NCBI GenBank assembly: GCA_934574045.1
Contig: CAKTMK010000012.1
Coordinates: forward strand, 1 to 58,524
Origin: an uncultured Oscillibacter sp.
Lineage (GTDB): Bacteria > Bacillota > Clostridia > Oscillospirales > Oscillospiraceae
DNA length: 58,524 bases
Direction of reading: 5' to 3'
The position numbers and the translations under genes were made by a program. Under the pieces are notes generated by a model. That model saw only the letters and a list, made by a program, of their open reading frames with translations, searched no databases and had not been told where the DNA came from. How positions within the stretch are numbered: position 1 is the stretch's first letter; each line of letters opens with the position of its first letter. Below are positions 6,290 through 14,548 of this stretch, piece after piece.

Positions 6290-7296
6290 AGAAAAAGATC
6301 TGTATCCTCTGCGTCGCCGTGATCGCGGCGGTGGCCGTCGTCTGCACCTGCATCGACCCCGGGAAAACGGAGACCGTCCGGCTGAACGAAGTCACCCACT
6401 CGGTCTTTTACGCCCCGCAGTACGTGGCCTTGAAGCTCGGCTTTTTCAAGGAACAGGGCGTGAACGTGGAGCTGACCAACGGCGGCGGCGCAGACAAGGT
6501 GATGACCGCCGTTCTGTCCGGGCAGAGCGACATCGGCCTCGCGGGGCCGGAGGCGTGCATCTACGTTTACAATCAGGGCAAAGACGACTACCCCCGCATC
6601 TTCGCCCAGCTCACCAAGCGGGATGGCTCGTTTCTGGTGGGCCGGGAGGCGGGCGCCTTCCAGTGGTCCGACCTGAAGGGGAAAACGGTGATCGGCGGGC
6701 GCGCCGGCGGCGTGCCGGAGATGACGCTGGAGTATGTCATGCGGCAAAACGGCGTGATCCCTCAAGAGGACACCGAGGTGGATACCTCCGTACAGTTCAA
6801 CATGATGGCCGGGGCCTTCACCGGCGGCAGCGGAGACTATGTGACGCTGTTTGAGCCAACCGCCACCGAGGTGGAGCTGGCCGGAAAGGGATACATCCTG
6901 GCCTCCATCGGGCAGGAGAGCGGCGAGATCCCGTACACCGCCTATTTTGCCTCCCAGAGCTACATGAGCGCTCATCCCGAGATCATCCAGCAGTTCACCA
7001 ACGCCGTGGCCAAGGGGCAGGCGTGGGTCCAGTCCCACACCGCCGCCGGAGTGGCGGAGGCCATCGCCGACCAGTTCCCGGACACGGATCTGGAGGTGCT
7101 GACCGCAGTGGTGCAGCGGTACAAGGACATCGACGCGTGGAACGCCGCGCCGGAGATGGATCAGGCGGCGCTGGAGCGGCTGGAGACCGTGATGGAGACC
7201 GCCGGAGAGCTGGCTCACGAGGACTGGGTGGACTTTGACGCGCTGGTGGACAACAGCTTCGCCCGCGCCAGCACCGCGCCGGAGACAACATCCTGA
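6286..7296 (+). CDS. NitT/TauT-type ABC transporter substrate-binding protein
   Basis: The product has 336 aa. It has an N-terminal signal or anchor (KKKICILCVAVIAAVAVVC). The cysteines there do not form a good lipobox, so anchoring is uncertain. The mature part is an NMT1/SsuA-like periplasmic-binding fold: a VTHSVFYAPQYVALKLGFF start, a VMTAVLSGQSDIGLAG loop and a GGRAGGVPEMTLEYVM hinge. It overlaps the permease by 4 nt. The ligand is unknown. Confidence 0.88.
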   Translation: MKKKICILCVAVIAAVAVVCTCIDPGKTETVRLNEVTHSVFYAPQYVALKLGFFKEQGVNVELTNGGGADKVMTAVLSGQSDIGLAGPEACIYVYNQGKDDYPRIFAQLTKRDGSFLVGREAGAFQWSDLKGKTVIGGRAGGVPEMTLEYVMRQNGVIPQEDTEVDTSVQFNMMAGAFTGGSGDYVTLFEPTATEVELAGKGYILASIGQESGEIPYTAYFASQSYMSAHPEIIQQFTNAVAKGQAWVQSHTAAGVAEAIADQFPDTDLEVLTAVVQRYKDIDAWNAAPEMDQAALERLETVMETAGELAHEDWVDFDALVDNSFARASTAPETTS

Positions 7297-7335
7297 CGCG
7301 GCGCGCAGAGCGGAAGATCGGCGCTGACACAGCAG

Positions 7336-7371
7336 ACGGCCCGGGGATCAGACGATCCCCGGGCCGTTTTT
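7336..7371. terminator. Bidirectional terminator between convergent operons
   Basis: A 14-bp perfect stem ACGGCCCGGGGATC/GATCCCCGGGCCGT with loop AGAC has a T-run on the plus side. It lies between the ABC importer operon and the convergent minus-strand gene group. Confidence 0.9.
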
Positions 7372-7377
7372 CCACAT

Positions 7378-8196
7378 TCAGGACAGCGGGCACTCCCGCA
7401 CGCTGCCGTCCTCCAGCTCGTAAAGATGCTGCTGATCGCCGGAGAGAAGATACGTCCCCGCGATCTGATTGGCTTCGCCCTCGCCGTGGGGCGGGTAGAC
7501 CTGCAGCTTCAGGCAGGTCTGGCCGTCCACCATCACAATGCCGTCCATGGGATAGACGGAGTATTCCGACATGCTGTCTCCCTCCAGCCCCAGCGCGGCG
7601 GGAGACTGGGATTTCAGGAAGTTCACCGCATCGTTATATGTCAGCGGCTCCCGCTCCTCCGTCTGGACCGTCAGTGTGCCGGACGGGCGGGTGAGCGTGA
7701 TGGTGCAGTCCCGGCCCGCCCACTGGATGTCCAGCCGCAGGAGCCTGCCGTCCTCCTCCGAGGTCTTGGCCAGTGCCACAGCGCCCTCCTCCGCGGTATA
7801 GTCCGGCGCGTCCGTCTCCTGATTGTCGGCGTCCACGATCTGAAAGCCGTTTTCCTCATCCGTCAGCTTTTCCACATACTGGCGGACGCTCTCGCCGCTG
7901 GTGGCCAGCTTTTCATAGGTGTACAGGCAGCTGTCCGCCTCCGCCGAGCCGGACGCGGACGAGGACGCAGGGGCCGCCCCCCGCGTCTGCGGCGTATCCA
8001 TCTCCGTCAGCCGCCCGCTGTCCTCTTCTCCCAGGACCGCGTTGAGCGACTCCACCCGGTCGCCGTCCAGCTCATAGTCCTCCGGCGGAGCGGGAAGCTG
8101 CGCGCCCGCGGGCTTGAGCAGCCACAGCGCCGCGGCGCACGCCGCGATCAGGACCGTCGCTCCGCCGGCCGCGATCATCAGCCGTTTCTTCTTCAT
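7378..8196 (-). CDS. Hypothetical membrane-anchored extracytoplasmic protein
   Basis: The product has 272 aa and I do not recognise its family. A lysine-rich start (KKKRL) and one hydrophobic segment at about 7-27 give a signal anchor. A Ser/Ala-rich low-complexity linker follows near residues 75-90. A soluble region of about 180 aa comes next, with repeated acidic stretches and predicted beta-strands, for example the run around IVMVDGQTCLKLQVYPPHGE. It is the last gene of the FtsE-like/MCP/FtsA-like/EAL-HDOD group, 33 nt after the EAL-HDOD gene. Confidence 0.6.
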   Translation of the reverse strand: MKKKRLMIAAGGATVLIAACAAALWLLKPAGAQLPAPPEDYELDGDRVESLNAVLGEEDSGRLTEMDTPQTRGAAPASSSASGSAEADSCLYTYEKLATSGESVRQYVEKLTDEENGFQIVDADNQETDAPDYTAEEGAVALAKTSEEDGRLLRLDIQWAGRDCTITLTRPSGTLTVQTEEREPLTYNDAVNFLKSQSPAALGLEGDSMSEYSVYPMDGIVMVDGQTCLKLQVYPPHGEGEANQIAGTYLLSGDQQHLYELEDGSVRECPLS

Positions 8197-8229
8197 CCTG
8201 TCTTTGCCTCATTTCTGCCGGTCCGCCGC

Positions 8230-9441
8230 TCACTGGTCGCAGCGGAATGCATAGTCTGTGTCCCGGATGCACTGCATATACAGCTCCGAGAGCGCCTCCT
8301 CGCCGATGTTCAGCTGTGGCAGCTTCGCGGGTTCCCACCGCTCATAGGAGGTCACGAACGCCAGATACTCCCACAGGCGGCTCTCACCCTGTCCCAGCAG
8401 CGTGTCCGTCACCTCGCGCGGCAGCGCCACCTCCGCCAGAAGCTCCTCCATGGGCCGGTTCATGATCCGGTCCATCAGGCTGAACATCCCCACAAGGAAG
8501 CCCATCGCCTTTTCCGCACGCAGCGGCGACTCCTCCAGCAGCCGCTCCATGAAAATGCCCCGCAGGTACGCCTCGCGCACCGTCTCGTCGGAGCAGGTCA
8601 CATTGAAGTTCCGGGCCAGCAGCAGCATCGTCCAGTGGTGCAGCTCGTCGATGCCCAGATAGGCCACCGCCTGCTCCAAGATCCACTCGGAATTTCCGTG
8701 GTAATACTGCATGGTCCGCATCCGCTTGAGCAGGCGGAAGGTGAGCGCCGGGTCCGTGCGGATGATCTCCGTGCAGGTCCGAAGATCCGCATCGGGCCGG
8801 TTCAACTCCCGCAGGAGGCGGATATACGTGGCCGTGTTGAAGTTGGGCGCGTCCTTGCGCAGATTCATGGGCCGGGCAAAGAAGTACCCCTGAAACAGCC
8901 GGTAGCCATTGCGGGCCGCCCATTCATAGGTTTCCCGGTCCTCCACCTTTTCAGCCAGCAGCTCCACGCCGCTGTGATGCCAGCGCTGGGCAATGCGCTC
9001 CTGCATATCCCGGTCCGTCTGAAGAAAGTCTACCTTCAGCACGTCGATCAGCGGCAGGATGGGGTCGTAGCGCGCGTCGCCGGTGTAATCGTCCAGCGCC
9101 ATGCGGTAACCCAGCTCCCGCAGCTCCTGAAGCCGCCGGGCCAGCCGCTCCGTCACCGGAATGTCCTCCAGCAGCTCGATGGTGATCTGCTGAGGCTCCA
9201 GCAGGAGGATCAGGTCGCTCATCACCAGCTTCTCCGTGAAGTTGATATAGGCGCGGCGGCCGTCCGTCAGGTTGCTCAGGCCGAAGTCGATCAGCGCGGT
9301 GGACAGCAGCGACCGCGTGGCGCGGTCGCCGTCCTCAAACACCGCGCCGCGGTCGCCCTCCTTGGCGCGATAGAGCAGCTCATAGCCCACTACGCGCAGA
9401 TTTCGGTCAAAGATCGCCTGTCTGGCGATGTGGGCCTGCAT
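8230..9441 (-). CDS. EAL-HDOD signalling protein (YuxH/COG3434 type)
   Basis: The product has 403 aa. Residues 1-200 form a degenerate EAL domain: the start reads YELLYR instead of EALLR, LLEDI and ALDDY remain, and LAEKVE keeps the EKVE signature. Residues 205-390 form an HDOD helical bundle (DPALTFRLLKRM, then ILEQAVAYLGIDELHHW). In COG3434 proteins the EAL part usually binds rather than hydrolyses c-di-GMP, and HDOD passes the signal on. The catalytic set looks incomplete, so a receptor role is more likely; this is an inference. The ATG at 9441 follows AAGGAGG. A second copy lies at 20903-22171. Confidence 0.87.
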   Translation of the reverse strand: MQAHIARQAIFDRNLRVVGYELLYRAKEGDRGAVFEDGDRATRSLLSTALIDFGLSNLTDGRRAYINFTEKLVMSDLILLLEPQQITIELLEDIPVTERLARRLQELRELGYRMALDDYTGDARYDPILPLIDVLKVDFLQTDRDMQERIAQRWHHSGVELLAEKVEDRETYEWAARNGYRLFQGYFFARPMNLRKDAPNFNTATYIRLLRELNRPDADLRTCTEIIRTDPALTFRLLKRMRTMQYYHGNSEWILEQAVAYLGIDELHHWTMLLLARNFNVTCSDETVREAYLRGIFMERLLEESPLRAEKAMGFLVGMFSLMDRIMNRPMEELLAEVALPREVTDTLLGQGESRLWEYLAFVTSYERWEPAKLPQLNIGEEALSELYMQCIRDTDYAFRCDQ

Positions 9442-9471
9442 ACGTTTATCCTCCTTACAGCCGTCCCGCCG

Positions 9472-11565
9472 TCAGGCGCGGGGCGTGTCCTCCTCGCGGA
9501 TCAGAATATCGTCGTCATCCTTCAGGATGCGCATGAACGCGCTGTTTTCCCCGTTGACCTGAAGGATCACAGGCCGGTCCAGCCGGTCAAAATCCAGCCC
9601 AGTGCGGTCCAGCAGGTCCATCAGGTAATAGGGTGCGTTGCCCGGCTTGGCGGACAGAAGCAGCGTCTCGCCGTTGAGCACGAAGCGGCGGCGCGGAAGC
9701 GCCGGAGCTGCGGGCGCAGCGGGAGCAGCGGGCGCGGCAGAAGCCGGAGCCGCGGACGCGGCGGGGGCATAAGCCGCAGGGACCGGACTTGCCGGCACCG
9801 TGTTCATAACAGGGGCCGCAGGCATCGCGGGAGCCGCAGGCGCGGCAGGGGCCGCCGAAACAGCCGGAGCCTTCCAGACCACCGCCGAGGCGGGAGCGGC
9901 GTTCACGGGCGCGGCGGGAGCCGGTATGGCCGCCGCCTGCGCGGGGGCCGGGGCCTCCTCCGGCGCGGACACGGGGACGATCACGTTCGTCTCCACTGCA
10001 TCCCCGGAGCGCAGCTCATAGTCCGGCCCGGCGGGCATCCCGTTCACCAGACATCTGGCCGCGGCCTGCTCGCCGCCCAGCGCCTCCGCCAGCGTCCGCC
10101 GCCCGGGCTTTCCGGACGCGGCGGGGGTGAACTCGATCTCGTCCGCCGCCTGAATAACGGTGGACGGCGGAAGCTCCTTGCCGTTGATCCGCAGGACCGA
10201 CGGCGCGGCGGGCTCGCCGCGGAACAGGGTGCGCCGCCCGTCGATCGTCACCGCCAGTGAAGCGCCGGTCCGGCCGATCAGGTCGGCGTAGGTATAACCG
10301 TTCATCTGCAAAACATCCAGCGCCGTCAGCACGCCGCTGCGGAACAGCTTGGCGGGCTGGCCGTTCAGCCGGACGCGGTAGCTGTCCGAGATCAGGCCCA
10401 GACCGGCAGAAACGGCGATGCCCAGCGGCGTGGCGTACTCCGGGTCGTTCAGGTCCGCGTCGTTGGAAAAGGCGCTGGCCTTGAAGTTGCCCCCGGCGAT
10501 GGCCACCCGGCGGGGGTCCATCTCCAGCGCCGCGGCCACCGATGGCAGCAGGCCGGTCAGCTTGCTGCCGCCGCCCGCCAGAAAGACCGCCGATGGCGCG
10601 CCGCCGTTGACCTCCCGGATGCGGCGGGCCAGCTCGTCCGCCAGCTGGCGGACGGCGGGCTGGATCGCCGCCTGAAGCTCCGCCGCGGGCAGCTCCTGCT
10701 CCAGCCCCAGAATGTCGGTAAAGCGCAGCGTCTCCTGCTCTGCAAGCTCCGCCTTCAGGCGCTCCGCCGTGGGAAAGTCCACCAGATAGGCCCGCATCAC
10801 CGCCTCGGTGATCTCGTCGCCCGCCACGGTGGCCATGGTATAGCCCACCACGCTGCCGTCCCGGCAGGCGGCGATGTCCGAGGTGCCCGCGCCGATGTCC
10901 GCCATGACCAGATTCAAAAGGCGCAGATCCGGCGGGATCGCCGCGTTGATGGCCGCGATCGGCTCCAGCGTCAGGCTGACGACCTCCAGCCCGGCTGCCT
11001 TCATGGCCGCGTACAGGCTGTCCACCACCTCGGCGGGCAGGAACGTGGCCACCACGTCCGCCTCCAGCTTCTGGCCGTTGTGGCCCCGGAGCGTGGTGAG
11101 CGGATAGCCGTCCAGCTGGTACTGGGAGACGGTGTAGCCCACCAGATAATACCGGCCCAGCCGCGCGCCGCCCTGCTCCAGCGCGGCCTCCGCCTCGGAG
11201 ACCGCCCCGGCCTCCAGCTGGCCGATCAGATCCTCGCCGATCCGCCGGACCTCCGGCAGCTCAAGCTGAAAATGGCCGGTCTGCGTATGCAGCGCGCGGC
11301 CGGCGGCGGCAATGCACACGCGGGTCAGCTTACAGTTGAGCCGGTTTTCCAACCGGGCCGTCACCTCCGCGGCCACGCGGCCCACCTGCTCGATATCCTC
11401 GATCTGGCCGTCGATCATGGCGCGCTTGCTGTGCTCCTGCTTTTCCACCGCAAGGATCTGCACCCGTTCGCCCTCGGTCCGGCCCACCATGCCGATGATG
11501 CTTCTGGTACCGATATCCAGCGCAAAGATCAAATCCCGGCCCTGTTCCTCCCGTGCTTCTGTCAC
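9472..11565 (-). CDS. FtsA/PilM-like actin-fold ATPase with C-terminal beta-grasp-like modules
   Basis: The product has 697 aa, far longer than classical FtsA (about 420). Residues 10-380 carry the ASKHA core: phosphate-1 LDIGTRS, an SHS2-type insertion, phosphate-2 MADIGAGTSDIA and the adenosine motif FLAGGGSKLTGL. Around residues 390-530 are small strand-rich modules (VTIDGRRTLFRGE, LRINGKELPPSTVI). An Ala/Pro-rich linker at about 535-625 leads to a final compact beta-grasp-like domain (FVLNGETLLL ... LQVNGENSAFM). Clostridia carry such long FtsA relatives; their role is not settled. The start is GTG 11565 with an AGGTGG site. It lies in a five-gene minus-strand group with a chemoreceptor and an FtsE-like ATPase, and no FtsZ is nearby. 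Confidence 0.8.
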   Translation of the reverse strand: MTEAREEQGRDLIFALDIGTRSIIGMVGRTEGERVQILAVEKQEHSKRAMIDGQIEDIEQVGRVAAEVTARLENRLNCKLTRVCIAAAGRALHTQTGHFQLELPEVRRIGEDLIGQLEAGAVSEAEAALEQGGARLGRYYLVGYTVSQYQLDGYPLTTLRGHNGQKLEADVVATFLPAEVVDSLYAAMKAAGLEVVSLTLEPIAAINAAIPPDLRLLNLVMADIGAGTSDIAACRDGSVVGYTMATVAGDEITEAVMRAYLVDFPTAERLKAELAEQETLRFTDILGLEQELPAAELQAAIQPAVRQLADELARRIREVNGGAPSAVFLAGGGSKLTGLLPSVAAALEMDPRRVAIAGGNFKASAFSNDADLNDPEYATPLGIAVSAGLGLISDSYRVRLNGQPAKLFRSGVLTALDVLQMNGYTYADLIGRTGASLAVTIDGRRTLFRGEPAAPSVLRINGKELPPSTVIQAADEIEFTPAASGKPGRRTLAEALGGEQAAARCLVNGMPAGPDYELRSGDAVETNVIVPVSAPEEAPAPAQAAAIPAPAAPVNAAPASAVVWKAPAVSAAPAAPAAPAMPAAPVMNTVPASPVPAAYAPAASAAPASAAPAAPAAPAAPALPRRRFVLNGETLLLSAKPGNAPYYLMDLLDRTGLDFDRLDRPVILQVNGENSAFMRILKDDDDILIREEDTPRA

Positions 11566-11587
11566 AGCGGTCCACCTTTCCTGCTCC

Positions 11588-11618
11588 GGGAGCGCCGCGC
11601 ATCACGCGCGGCGCTCCC
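11588..11618 (-). other. Strong intercistronic hairpin between MCP and FtsA-like genes
   Basis: A perfect 13-bp GC-rich stem GGGAGCGCCGCGC/GCGCGGCGCTCCC with loop ATCAC lies in the 67-bp gap. On the coding (minus) strand no U-run follows, so it is more likely an mRNA processing or stabilising element than a terminator. Confidence 0.6.
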
Positions 11619-11632
11619 CCTCGTTTTGCTTC

Positions 11633-13576
11633 TCAGTACTTCCCGCCCGCAAGCGGCGCGGCGGGCGCTCTCTCCGGCTCATGGGCCGCAGACGTCTCCG
11701 CCGCCGGCTCGTAGGCAGCGGGCGTTTCCTCCGGCTCGTGCGCCGCGGGCGCTTCCTGCGCATACGGCGCGGCGGGAATCTCCTCCTTCGGCTCCGGCGT
11801 GGGCGCGTCGTACCGCGCGGGCGCGCCGCCGTTGTCGTCGCGGAGCTTGAACGTCTCGATCCGCTCGCGCATCATTTCCGCGTGAGAGGACAGCTCCTCG
11901 CTGGCCGCAGCGCTCTGCTCCGACGTGGCGGAGTTGGTCTGCACCACGCTGGAGATCTGGTCCACGCCCTGCGTGACCTGCTCGATGGACGCGGCCTGCT
12001 GCTTTGCGGCGTCGGCGATCTTGTCCACCATCGCCTGAGTCGCCTTGGAGTTCTCTGCGGCGGTGCCCAGCGTTTCGGCGGTGTCGTTGGCGATCTTCAC
12101 GCCGCGCTCCACGGAGGAGACTGCGGCCTCGATCAGCGAGGCGGTGTTCTTGGACGCCTCGGCAGACTTGCCCGCCAGATTGCGCACCTCGTCCGCCACC
12201 ACGGCGAAGCCGCGTCCGGCCTCACCGGCCCGGGCGGCCTCCACGGCGGCGTTTAGTGCCAGAATGTTGGTCTGGAACGCGATATCCTCGATGGTCTTGA
12301 TGATGTGGCCGATCTGCTGCGAGTTCTCGCTGATCTCATTCATGGCGGCCACCATTTCCTGCATCTTCCGGTCGCACTCCGCCATCATCGCGCCGCCCTC
12401 GTCCACTCTGCGGCTGGCCTCGCCGGCATTCTTGGAGGTGTTTCCGATCTGGTCGGAGATATCGTTGATGGTGGCGGCCAGCTCCTCCACGGCGGAGGCC
12501 TGCTCGGTGGCGCCCTGCGCCAGAGACTGGGAGCCGGTGGACACCTGCTCCGCTCCGGCGGTCACCTGATCGGCGCTCTGGCGGATCAGGGTCAGCGTCT
12601 CGCTCAGGCTGCGCTCGATGTCCGTCAGACTGGTGAGCATGCTCTTGAAGTCGCCGCGGTATGCCTCCGGCGCCTGAGAGCGGACGTTGAAGTTCCCCTT
12701 GGCCATGTCGCCCAGAAGAAATTCCACGTCGCCGATGACCTGACGCATATCCTCCACGATGCTGGCCGTGGCGTCTGCAAGGGTCTTGGTCTCGTCCTGT
12801 GTCTGAACGTCCGGCGTGGGCGTGGTCAGATCGCCGTGAGCAAGCTGCTCCAGCCGCTCCACGCAGGCGTGCATCGGCTTGACGATACTCTTGGAGAGCT
12901 TCAGCGTGAGCAGCACGCTGATGAGCACCGCCGCCAGAATGACCGCAACGCACATCACGACCGTCCGGTTCACCGTCTGCCGCATGGCCTCCGCCTGCAG
13001 ATCGCCGTCGTTCATCTTCGCGGTCATGAGCTGGGAGAGGCCGTCGTAAATGATCGTATAATAGGGGTCCAATTCGTCGGTCAGGCGCTGCTGCATCCGC
13101 TGGACCTCCATCAGCCCGCTGGCCTTATCCGCCTTTTCCAGGATCTCCTGCGCCAGCGGCAGATAGCTACCCCATGCCTGCATCACAGAGGCGCAGAGTG
13201 CCCGCTCCTCCTCGTCATAAAGACGATCATCCACCTTATCCATCTTCGCTTCAAAGTCGGCGATGTTGCTGTTAAAGTCGGCGGTCGCCGCGTCCTTGTC
13301 CGTGCGGATAAAGAAGCCGATGCCGTCGTGCAGGCTGCCGTCCATCTCAACGAAGGTGGCCAGCGCACTGCCGATGTCGCCCTGCGCAAAGCCGTAATTA
13401 TGCAGAGTCGAGCGATACTGGCGGCTCACAAGGCAGAGCTGGATCACGCCCAGCGCGGACGCCAGCAGCATGAGGCCCAGCGCGATAATGACCGTGGTCA
13501 GGATCTTCCCCTGGACCTTCAAGCCGGACAGAAAACTCTTCTTTGCCTGCGCGGCAGATGCCCTCTCTTTTTTCAT
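11633..13576 (-). CDS. Methyl-accepting chemotaxis protein
   Basis: The product has 647 aa. Membrane segments lie near 26-51 and 205-228 and flank an extracytoplasmic helical sensor of about 150 aa of four-helix-bundle type. A HAMP region follows (about 228-280), then the long coiled-coil signalling domain. Its hairpin tip is conserved (FQTNILALNAAVEAARAGEA, GRGFAVVADEVRNLA). After the helix ending in ERIETFKL there is an unusual tail of about 75 aa, rich in Ala, Pro and Glu, built from EPEETPAAYEP-like units. No CheR-docking pentapeptide is seen. The ATG at 13576 follows GAGGAGA. The ligand is unknown. Confidence 0.93.
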   Translation of the reverse strand: MKKERASAAQAKKSFLSGLKVQGKILTTVIIALGLMLLASALGVIQLCLVSRQYRSTLHNYGFAQGDIGSALATFVEMDGSLHDGIGFFIRTDKDAATADFNSNIADFEAKMDKVDDRLYDEEERALCASVMQAWGSYLPLAQEILEKADKASGLMEVQRMQQRLTDELDPYYTIIYDGLSQLMTAKMNDGDLQAEAMRQTVNRTVVMCVAVILAAVLISVLLTLKLSKSIVKPMHACVERLEQLAHGDLTTPTPDVQTQDETKTLADATASIVEDMRQVIGDVEFLLGDMAKGNFNVRSQAPEAYRGDFKSMLTSLTDIERSLSETLTLIRQSADQVTAGAEQVSTGSQSLAQGATEQASAVEELAATINDISDQIGNTSKNAGEASRRVDEGGAMMAECDRKMQEMVAAMNEISENSQQIGHIIKTIEDIAFQTNILALNAAVEAARAGEAGRGFAVVADEVRNLAGKSAEASKNTASLIEAAVSSVERGVKIANDTAETLGTAAENSKATQAMVDKIADAAKQQAASIEQVTQGVDQISSVVQTNSATSEQSAAASEELSSHAEMMRERIETFKLRDDNGGAPARYDAPTPEPKEEIPAAPYAQEAPAAHEPEETPAAYEPAAETSAAHEPERAPAAPLAGGKY

Positions 13577-13627
13577 CTGTGTGTTCTCCTCTTCCCTCTC
13601 TATATTTTTGATGCCGAAGCAGTGCTC

Positions 13628-14374
13628 TCACTTTTCAGTCGTGCAAAAGACTTTCCGGCCCCGGATCTCGCCGTACCGTCCGCCGGCCACGTCGCCGGCG
13701 ATCCGGCCGTCCACCAGCGTCACCACCCGGCGGCGCATGATGTTGACGAACATGCTCGCGTGGGTGGCCATGACCACCGTGGTGCCCATCCGGTTCAGCT
13801 CCGAGAGCACGTGGAGCATATCCCAGATGTTGTCCTCGTCCAGATTGGCGGTCAACTCGTCCAGCACGAGGATCGGCGGGCTGTTGACCAGCGCCCGGGC
13901 CAGCTCCACCCGGCGGGACTGCCCGATGGAAAGCTCGCCGGGAAACTGACGCTCCACGCCCCGCATCCCGACGATGCTCAGCGCCTTGTAGATCCGCTCC
14001 ATCGCGTCCTTTTCCCGGTTCAGGCCCCCGGCCTGGGCGGCCATGTAGAGATTGTCGTAAATCGTGCGGCGGTGGATGAGCCGGGGCTCCTGCGCCACAT
14101 AGCCAACCGCCCGCCGGATGCGCACCGACGGGATCAGAGGCAGCGGCGCAACGTCCGACCCGTCCAGCAGGACCACGCCCGCGTCCGCCCGGACCTGCCC
14201 GGCAATGAGCTTGAGCAGGGTGCTCTTGCCCGCGCCGCTGCTGCCCACCACGAACAGAAATTCCCCCTGCCGGATTGTCAGGTCGATCTGGCTGACGGCC
14301 TCATACTGTCTGCGCTCAAAGCGGTATCGCTTCGTTACTTTTTTCAGCTCGATCGTCGGCATATTCCCTGCCAT
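13628..14374 (-). CDS. FtsE-like ABC ATPase without an FtsX partner
   Basis: The product has 248 aa. Walker A GSSGAGKST lies at 44-52. The signature reads LSIGQSRR instead of LSGGQ, and Walker B reads VLDELTANLD with Leu174 where FtsE-type proteins have Pro; the catalytic Glu173 is kept. The H-loop is MATHA. Overall spacing and the NLDEDN segment fit FtsE/LolD-type ATPases. No permease gene adjoins it. It is the first gene of the group that continues with MCP, FtsA-like and EAL-HDOD. The start at 14374 sits very close to GGAGGTGA; ATG 14362 is an alternative. It may have taken a regulatory rather than a transport role. Confidence 0.78.
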   Translation of the reverse strand: MAGNMPTIELKKVTKRYRFERRQYEAVSQIDLTIRQGEFLFVVGSSGAGKSTLLKLIAGQVRADAGVVLLDGSDVAPLPLIPSVRIRRAVGYVAQEPRLIHRRTIYDNLYMAAQAGGLNREKDAMERIYKALSIVGMRGVERQFPGELSIGQSRRVELARALVNSPPILVLDELTANLDEDNIWDMLHVLSELNRMGTTVVMATHASMFVNIMRRRVVTLVDGRIAGDVAGGRYGEIRGRKVFCTTEK

Positions 14375-14406
14375 TCACCTCCGCCGCAGCTCCGGCGGCA
14401 AAACGC

Positions 14407-14435
14407 TATACATTTCCCGCGGCTTCTGCTATAAT
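14407..14435 (+). promoter_or_regulatory. Candidate promoter of the C39 peptidase gene
   Basis: TATACA (14407-14412), 17 nt and a perfect TATAAT (14430-14435) point towards the peptidase gene, about 115 bp upstream of its start. The -35 is weak. Confidence 0.5.
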
Positions 14436-14478
14436 CATCATGTCGTATGTCCCAGCCGCAGCTTTTGCGTCTGGCTAT

Positions 14479-14507
14479 ATCATAATACAAAACCCGGCTT
14501 CTGAAAA
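14479..14507 (-). promoter_or_regulatory. Candidate promoter of the FtsE-like/MCP/FtsA-like group
   Basis: On the minus strand TTTTCA (14507-14502), 17 nt and TATGAT (14484-14479) lie about 105 bp before the FtsE-like gene. No FliA-type box was found here, so the receptor in this group is probably not part of the late flagellar class. Confidence 0.5.
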
Positions 14508-14548
14508 CCCCTATCCGCGCAAATATTTTGAAAAGGAGGCGGCCATCC

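Noticed and set aside
9690..9990. Repetitive GC-rich block as mobile element or VNTR
   Set aside because: It encodes the Ala/Pro linker of the FtsA-like protein and has no consistent DNA unit.
7426..10260. A 944-codon open frame on the plus strand
   Set aside because: It is antisense to the hypothetical, EAL-HDOD and FtsA-like genes, has no ribosome site or family resemblance, and is explained by high GC in third positions.
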